64,000 nucleotides of DNA from Nectonema munidae (taxonomy: Eukaryota > Nematomorpha > Nectonematoida > Nectonematidae), in contig JAUIRK010000920.1 of assembly GCA_030549495.1 (NCBI GenBank), positions 868,001 to 932,000 of the forward strand. Direction: 5' to 3'. Below the pieces are notes generated by a model. That model made no database searches and had not been told where the DNA came from. It worked only from the letters and a program-made list of their open reading frames with translations. Positions 58,055-64,000 of this stretch are shown here, piece after piece. Numbering within the stretch: position 1 is the first letter of the stretch; the number at the start of each line of letters is the position of its first letter. A program made the position numbers and the translations under genes.

Positions 58055-58216
58055 AGGGATTGTTCACAATTGACGTCAACCAATTTTTAACTAGTTCAAC
58101 CCTCCTCCCCCCTCTTGTCAACTCTTACATATTCATCATTCAACAAATTTGCCATTTGTTAACTTTCTGACTCTCACCCTTCCAGTCTTGGTTGACGTAA
58201 ATTATGAACGACCCCT
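58055..58216. mobile_element. Short TIR element (MITE), superfamily unassigned
   Basis: Left end AGGGATTGTTCACAATTGAC, right end complemented AGGGGTCGTTCATAATTTAC, both continuing GTCAACCAA. About 29-bp inverted repeats with a few differences. 162 bp, GC-poor centre with a CCTCCTCCCCCC tract. No convincing target duplication. The end sequence resembles abundant animal short elements starting GGGTCGTTCATAAATTACG, whose superfamily I cannot state with certainty. Confidence 0.7.
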
Positions 58217-58499
58217 AACTGATAACGTCAGAACAGGCTAAATTTTAATTCAGATTTAATAAAGACTGGCTTGATTTGCTAATTTCATCGAAAATGAACG
58301 AATCACTTGACTCTTGAACAAAACTACTCGAAGATGAAGATTTCATGGAAAAGACCTGAAAACTTGGAATGAGTACTGGAAGCTTTGAGTATGGAAGGAG
58401 TGAAACGCGAAGAAAATAGAGCGAGTAAAGAATGTGGTAAAATATAAAGAAACAAGATCAGTATTATATAGGGTGGAATGGAATATTCGACCAGATAAT

Positions 58500-59625
58500 A
58501 CTTACAAAGATAAGGGAACAAGCTCGGTTGTAAGGTAACAAAGATGGCCGCTGAAAGCTTGGATAGAAGAATATGAAATCATGGGTTGAATTGATTTATA
58601 AATTATCAAACGTTCGAAGAGTTTCAAATCATTGAATGGAGCATCAGCAGCAGACCCACAATTTAACCACCATGTGCTGTAAACTAATCTTACAAAAATC
58701 ACAAACTTTTTCAATTCGAAAAGCACGAGTTTTATGCTATATAAAAGCTTAGCGATCTATCTTGATTTATGAAGTGTTCCTGGAGCTCTAAATGAGTTCT
58801 AGACTATCAGAATCAAGAAAATACGAACAAAGGCTCATAAATTCCTTATAATCTTCTCGTCCTGCATGGTTTTCGCAATTCACTATATACAAAGCCTCAT
58901 TTATTTTTCTTCTTCAGAAAAATCACTCAACTCTAAATGAACCAAATCAGCAGTATTTTGGGATAATTCTTTCCAATTTTTCCTGAGTCTTGTGAAAACC
59001 ATAATTTTAGGAGACCTTGATACTTCAATCTCAAATCTTCAAAAACGTGCGTAAGTATTACTTCTCCAACATGATGCTAGCATCCTGACCACAAAAGAGT
59101 TTTACCTAACTTTTCCTGAACCATGACATAAGTTGTGATATAGATCCGGTGTTGCTGGCTGTCGTGTCAAAAACCATATTAAAGATTCCATCTGAACAAT
59201 TCCATTTAATTAATAAATCATGAATAAATTTGCTCATTACTTCTCCTGATTTTCTCTTATTTCCAAGTTGATAGCAAGGAACCTCGAGAATCTTCGCTTC
59301 GTTTGAACCTCCTACCGCTACAGTGAGTCGTTCTTCTTTTTTCTATTGGCTGATGAGAGATGACATCAACTTGGAGTCCCAGTGTAGTGAACACAAAGAG
59401 GTGGTTTCCACTCCTGATAAATGGCGTTCGCAATTTCTTGTCTCACTTTTGTTCTCGTCTTTGTCGTTTGAGAGTATGAAGATCAATTTGTTTAGGTAAT
59501 CTTGTAAAAATTTTAAAGTCTTCAATTCTTGGTAAGGTACTTGCATGCTTTGTTTTGGATAATAAATTTTTTCTCCAAATTTGAGAATTTTATTTACAAC
59601 AGAACTGGATTTAAATTCAGACATT
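58500..59625 (-). mobile_element. Transposase-like gene of the 'FDTTASNTG' type, broken
   Basis: Leftward from ATG 59624: MSEFKSSSVVNKILKFGEKI, then LHWDSKLMSSL (59370), EERLTVAVGG (59335), EVPCYQLGNKRKSGEV, WNCSDGIFNMVFDTTASNTG (59170), a damaged centre, REDYKEFMSLCSYFL near 58860, then APFNDLKLFERLI (58640) and HLCYLTTELVPLSL (58545). I recognise this motif order from repetitive proteins in aphids and other invertebrates that look like DNA-transposon products; I cannot name the superfamily. Frames are broken in the middle. Confidence 0.6.
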
Positions 59626-59929
59626 TTTATTAGGAAATAACAAATTAAACAAATGTGTGTTTCTAAAAAGTAAAACTTTAATATATAAATAAATTTTTAT
59701 AAATATTTTAATTACCAAATATCCTTTTTTAAAAGCTATTTCAATTTAACAAAAGTTGAAGTTTTTATTTGTTTTTTTATTGTTAGTGTTTCATGCAAGG
59801 AAAGTGGATTTTAGAGCCTGGGGAAAGTTTTTTTGTTGAAATTCACATTTTTTTTTATTTTTGTGTTTATTATAAAATTGTTCACTTAAAAAAACGCCAG
59901 TGCAGTAAAAATAATAAAAATTTTTTGGC

Positions 59930-60165
59930 CCTTGATAAATCTTCGAAAGGATCGGGCGAAATCCGAACGCGTCGCATGTGGGAAACGCCCTAACTATTCC
60001 TTGTGTTTGTGGCCATAGATCAGATAAAGAAAATAAAGTTTTCGGAGAAATTTTTTTATGGCCGGCTGCCCTTCCTGACGCCAACCCTCTCCTTTATCGA
60101 GGCTTGGGACCGGCAATGAAATCAGCACAAAGCCTCATTCACTGGCTGGTTTATTTTGCAAGAAT
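59930..60165. mobile_element. SINE-like element with a conserved GC-rich domain
   Basis: 60055-60120 contains GGCCGGCTGCCCTTCCTGAC followed by GCCAACCCTC and GGCTTGGGACCGGCA, a block I recall from interspersed repeats in many fishes and invertebrates. At 59935-60010 the complement shows a degraded tRNA-like pair: AGTTAGGGCG (A box) and GTTCGGATTTCGCC (B box). The GC-rich domain lies upstream of that head on the same strand, so either the tRNA-like part is fortuitous or two elements abut. Orientation uncertain. Confidence 0.45.
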
Positions 60166-60594
60166 ACATGTTTCAATTACATGAATACAGCTAAATGATC
60201 GATAGTTTCCTAACACAAATGCTCCTAAATTGGGACGCAATCTTTTATGTCCAGTGCTAGCTTGATTTCTAACAGAGTTAGAAAGGCGTATTTAATAAAT
60301 AATGAAATTTAGGATATTAATATTAAGAATTATGCTCATAATATTATTACAAATTATGCGTAATACTTAAAGTTTAAATTGGCCCATTAGTATAAGGGTG
60401 GACACTGGACATAGGGTTCAATATTTTGGCAATTTTTCTCGAATAGAGATTTCTCGATAGAAAAAATAATATATCGAGATTTCTTGAGAATTCTCGAACT
60501 TTTTTGAAGTTTAACAAATCTAAAACCCATCTCGAAAAATACAACTTCAATAATTTAAACTTATTAAAAATTTTCAAAAATTTCAGAAAAATTT

Positions 60595-61430
60595 ATTTAT
60601 TTTGAAAGTTTAAAAAAATTTCTTAAAAAAATCAAGCTATTGATACTTTTGTCACTAAGCTTTATTCTAAGCTTAGTGATAAAAATCCCAGCAGAAGAAA
60701 ATATTCTTTCAGACTCCGTTGATGTTGGTGGAATACATTTTAAATTATTAAATAAGTTTTCGAGTTGAATTGACATTTTTCCTGTTGCTTCAAACGCTTC
60801 TACATCTTTAGAGTAACTAGTATTTCCATTATTAGTAAACATTTCATTTCTTGGATACATTTTATTTTTATTGTGCTTTCAAGCTTTTCATTCAAACTTT
60901 TGTACTTTTTTTCACTTTCCACTTGAATTTCTTCATTTATATTTATGCTTTCTTTTTTGTTTTCTTTAACAAATTGATCAAAAGTTCACGAACTTGGTGT
61001 GGGTCTAAAAGTGTCAAACTTTTGATTGATCTTTGATAATAATTTTTGCCAGAATTTAAATATTCTAAAAGACCAATAAGTTCTACGTTTCTTCTGACAC
61101 TTATTCTGGAAATAAAAGAATCTTTAAATTTTAAAGACAAAACAGTACTAAGAGAATCTAGCTCCTCAAAGATGAACTCAAACGCAGCTTCAGCTGTCAA
61201 AAGATTTGAATCCCTACTACAGATTCTTTCAGAAGCAATTTTAATCGGTTTCAGAGTATTCATAAGATCATACAAAAACTTGGTTTCAGATTCGGAAACT
61301 GAAATGTTTTCTTTTGTCAATTAAGCTTTTTGCAACACAAGATTTTATTTCAAGAAATCGTTCTATCATTAAAACTATACTGTTCCATCTTCTTTTCGAG
61401 TCTAAAACCAATTTTTTTTCTCTATTGAAT
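60595..61430 (-). mobile_element. hAT transposase C-terminal half, broken
   Basis: Leftward: RWNSIVLMIERFLEIKSCV near 61400, ETKFLYDLMNTLKPIKIASE (61290), then RDSNLLTAEAAFEFIFEEL and RRNVELIGLLEYL (61070), and after a frame change SKDVEAFEATGKMSIQLENL, CIPPTSTESERIFSSAG (60715; hAT dimerisation block) and INSLIFLRNFF. The order matches hAT elements of the ZBED/'PTSAESER' kind. TCTCGA-rich sequence at 60435-60540 and 62740-62790 may be the element's subterminal repeats, which would make its span about 60.4-62.8 kb. Confidence 0.75.
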
Positions 61431-61589
61431 TTAAATATACTTACTTTTAAATTGAAAGATAAACCTAGTCTTAAAATTAAAAGATAAACCTAGTCTTTAA
61501 TAATTAATTTTTATCAAATTATGCACATACGAAACTAAAAGTAAGGGGAGCCAACGATATATTTAAAAAGAATAAATATTTTTTCATTT

Positions 61590-62035
61590 GAACATTTTTC
61601 GATTCTTTGATTATTCGACAAATATAATATTTAAAATCGTGCAAATTGCAAAGTATAGGTAATAACTTTTGTAACATCGTATGAGGTAGCAAAATATGAA
61701 CAGAAAGTTTGATATTTTTTGATTTTTTAAAGAATATTTTTCGATTCCTTGATTACAGAATTTTATTTTAATTATTTGACAAATATAATATTTAAAATCG
61801 TGCAAATTGCAAAGTATAGGTTATAACTTTTGTAACATCGTATAAAGTAGCAAAATATGAACAGAAAGTTTTTTTTTTGATTTTTTAAAGAATATTTTTT
61901 GATTCTTTGATTACAGAATTTTATTTTTATTATTTGATAAAATATATTATTTAATATCGTGAAAAAATTAATAACTTATCTAACATCCTCTCCCCGAATG
62001 AAGTATATCAAATCTTACACTAGCAAAATATGAAC
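61590..62035. repeat. Tandem repeat, three units of about 160 bp
   Basis: TTGACAAATATAATATTTAAA and following TCGTGCAAATTGCAAAGTAT recur at 61615, 61776 and, degraded, 61934 (spacings 161 and 158). Each unit also carries AGCAAAATATGAACAGAAAG and TTTTTTGATTTTTTAAAG. A separate small echo GGTTGGAGATGAA(T/C) occurs at 62042 and 62069. Confidence 0.75.
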
Positions 62036-62039
62036 TGAT

Positions 62040-62830
62040 AAGTTGGAGATGAATTATCGCGGTATACAGGTTGGAGATGAACCATCGAATTATCCCGGTA
62101 TAATGGATATAGGTAATAGCTTAATCGCAGCCATCGTCTACCCGACACGTCAGGTATATTCAAAATCTTACATCTAGCAGAATGTGAACAGACAAGTTGA
62201 ACATTGTCTTCCTAGTCATTTGTAAATGCGCATAAAAGCCATCGTAGTATACAGGTATATTCTTAATTGTATAAACATATCTGAAAAAAACAATATTATG
62301 TTATTACAATCTTTTTATATAGTTACTTTGATGACATTATCAAGCACTCAGTTTTTACAAACTAAATAGATAAGTCAACTAAAAATTTGAAAATTGTAAA
62401 GTTTGGTTAAAAACTTTATTGAGAATTTATCTTTGCTTATATAAGATATATTTTATCATGTCTAATTATTTAAATCATTAAGTGCTTTCCTTTATATTCT
62501 ACTAAAATATTTTAACTTAGTTTTCTTGTTCTGTATACATTTTTTTAGTTTTCCAGAAATGCAATAAAATAACGTAACTTTGTATGACACCTTAGCATTA
62601 AAAAACTGTAACATTAGGCTTTAAGTTTTAACCTTTAACTCTTATTTTTATAATAAAAAAATCAAACTTTTTAAAAATTATTAATTGTAAAGATATTTAA
62701 TCTAAAACAAAATCGCAGTATTACTATTAAAGCGAGAATTGCTCGAGAAAACTATAGATCTCGTTCTCGAGATTTCTCATTAGATGAAAAATTTAGAGCA
62801 AATGCTCGCAATCTAGATTTGGATAGTTCA
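62040..62830. other. Spacer, AT-rich
   Basis: No coding frame. 62730-62790 contains CTCGAGAAAAC and TCTCGTTCTCGAGATTTCTC, possible hAT subterminal repeats matching 60435-60490. Confidence 0.3.
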
Positions 62831-62834
62831 AGGT

Positions 62835-64000
62835 TTCACTGGATATCTTTTCTTTAGAACCAGACGAGTCCAACTACGAAAGTTCTTTTATTTACCTAGA
62901 GTCTTTTTTACCGTCTCAATTATCTTCTTTTTACTTTAGTAAAATCACAATTGATGATATAAATATAGCTGTGAGCAGTTTGAATAACAAGAAATCTTCG
63001 GGCCTAGATGAAATAAACTTGAAATTACTTATATATATTTTGCCTATCATCCGTAATATTCTTGTTCATATATTCAATTCTTCTATACAACAAGGTATTT
63101 TTCCAGACAAACTAAAAATTGCAAAAGTTCTGCCAATTCTGAAACCTAATAAACAGCCTACCATATTCAGCTCGTATAGACCTATTTCTTTGTTATCAAG
63201 CTTTGCTAAAATTTTTGAGAAAGTTATTTTTACGAAATTGAGTAACTATCTTAACAAAATAAATTTCTTCTATAAACATCAATTTGGTTTTCGGCCTAAT
63301 AAATCAACCACGGATGCCCTATCAGAACTATCATTATCTGTAGCAACAGCTTATGAACAAAAAGCTAAATTGTTATGTTTCTTCTTAGACTTTTCTAAGG
63401 CGTTCGATACTGTGAATCACCATATCTTACTATATAAAATTAGAAAGTTGGGCATCAGAGGCTGTTTTTATAATTTGATCCAGGACTATTTATCTTTTAG
63501 AAAAAATTTTATATTTTTCAATAATATTTTATTCCGACGGCTATTATTCTAAGTCTGGTGTTCCTCAAGGATCAATCTTAGGTCCGCTATTGTTTTTAAT
63601 TTACATAAATGACATACACAAGTGTTTAGACAATCATAGCAAACTTATCATGTATGCAGATGATTTAACTCTAATGTTTAATACAAAAAATTCTGATCAT
63701 CATGCCATTCAAGCTTCACTTAAAAACATTACTAATTGGTGTGATTTTAATAAAATAAAAATTAATCATGAGAAAAGTAACTTTATAATATTTTCCAAAA
63801 GACCAGTAAACTCTACCCCATTTTTTTATTTGAATAATGTTAGTATCAAAAGAGTTAGCCGAATAAAATTTCTTGGAGTAACACTAGAAGAAAATTTTTC
63901 CTTTTCCACTCATATTAATAATATTTGCATAAAAATCTCTAGAATTTTAGGTTGCCTGAAAAAATTGCAAACTTACTTACCTACTAATGCACGAAAGACC
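62835..64000 (+). mobile_element. CR1/Jockey-group LINE, RT domain, nearly intact, continues past the window
   Basis: 62971-63552 is open for 193 codons: SSGLDEINLKLLIYILPII, SYRPISLLSSFAKIFEKVIF (63175), HQFGFRPNKSTTDALSEL (63280) and FFLDFSKAFDTVNHHILLYK (63381; first catalytic Asp). One frameshift near 63520-63535 moves to the frame with SGVPQGSILGPLLFLIYIND (63554 on), MYADDLTLMF (63650; catalytic YADD at 63653-63664), KINHEKSNF and FLGVTLEENFSFSTHINNI. The frame is then open to the window edge. This is the least decayed LINE here. The upstream pre-RT part from 62835 is in another frame. Confidence 0.85.

Noticed and set aside
59791-60084. 97-codon leftward ORF starting MASGRAAGHKK
   Set aside because: Runs through the SINE-like GC-rich domain; no homologue-like features and better explained by the repeat.
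1-64000. LTR retroelement, Polinton or other virus-derived fossil
   Set aside because: No long terminal repeats, protease/integrase, capsid, envelope or protein-primed polymerase signatures were recognised; all reverse transcriptases seen have LINE-type block order and context.

Overview
This is a eukaryotic window, very AT-rich (long A/T runs, GC only in coding patches), with spliceosomal introns, AATAAA poly(A) signals, TATA promoters and a dense layer of transposon remains. The mix (pogo/Tigger, piggyBac, hAT, MULE, CR1/Jockey-like and RTE-like LINEs, tRNA-type SINEs, many short TIR elements), together with introns of about 50 bp, suggests an arthropod. A small crustacean such as a copepod would fit, but the species cannot be fixed from the sequence alone. 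No prokaryotic operon, CRISPR array, rRNA or convincing functional tRNA gene is visible. I saw no LTR retroelement or Polinton.

Host genes. (1) The best host gene runs on the + strand from a TATA promoter at about 33516 to a stop at 52119. My model has 13 exons, all joined in phase 1, giving about 580 aa: signal peptide, Cys-rich modules, two complete six-Cys EGF-like modules, then about 360 aa of unrecognised sequence. An alternative last exon at 45474-45544, with its own AATAAA, would give a secreted short form of about 340 aa. (2) The last three exons and 3' flank of a tandem paralogue lie at 1-1235 and match 51660-52675 exon for exon. (3) On the - strand at 11101-11490 is an intact single-exon gene for a 129-aa two-helix membrane protein with a TATA box and upstream ORFs. 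Weaker host candidates are at 13872-14030, 15361-15892 and 55888-56072.

Layout. 1-1235: paralogue tail. 1330-4765: CR1-like LINE (-) split by a Tigger (2260-3786). 4766-6955: TTAA-ended element with an array of about 147 bp units and a SINE. 7-11 kb: mostly featureless, with an orphan TATA promoter at 10290-10340. 11.1-11.6 kb: membrane-protein gene. 12.3-14.8 kb: LINE containing a hAT scrap, then a MULE fragment. 17.2-23.8 kb: hAT scrap, piggyBac (-), second TTAA element with an array of about 150 bp units, then an unrelated array of the same period. 24.0-29.4 kb: MITE, LINE with a hAT MITE, and a pogo element (25239-29396) holding two MITEs and a MULE. 29.9-30.6 kb: foldback element with a perfect 9-bp target duplication. 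33.5-52.2 kb: the secreted-protein gene, whose large introns hold a hAT element, another transposase-like gene, MITEs, a SINE and a LINE. 52.7-64 kb: Tigger (-), two piggyBac ends, an RTE LINE with a TTAA MITE, a transposase-like gene, a SINE, a hAT, a repeat of about 160 bp units, and a LINE reverse transcriptase running off the right edge.

The striking points are the tandem duplication of a secreted modular gene, its two possible 3' ends, and datable nested insertions with target duplications. Two unrelated tandem arrays also share a period of about 150 bp.
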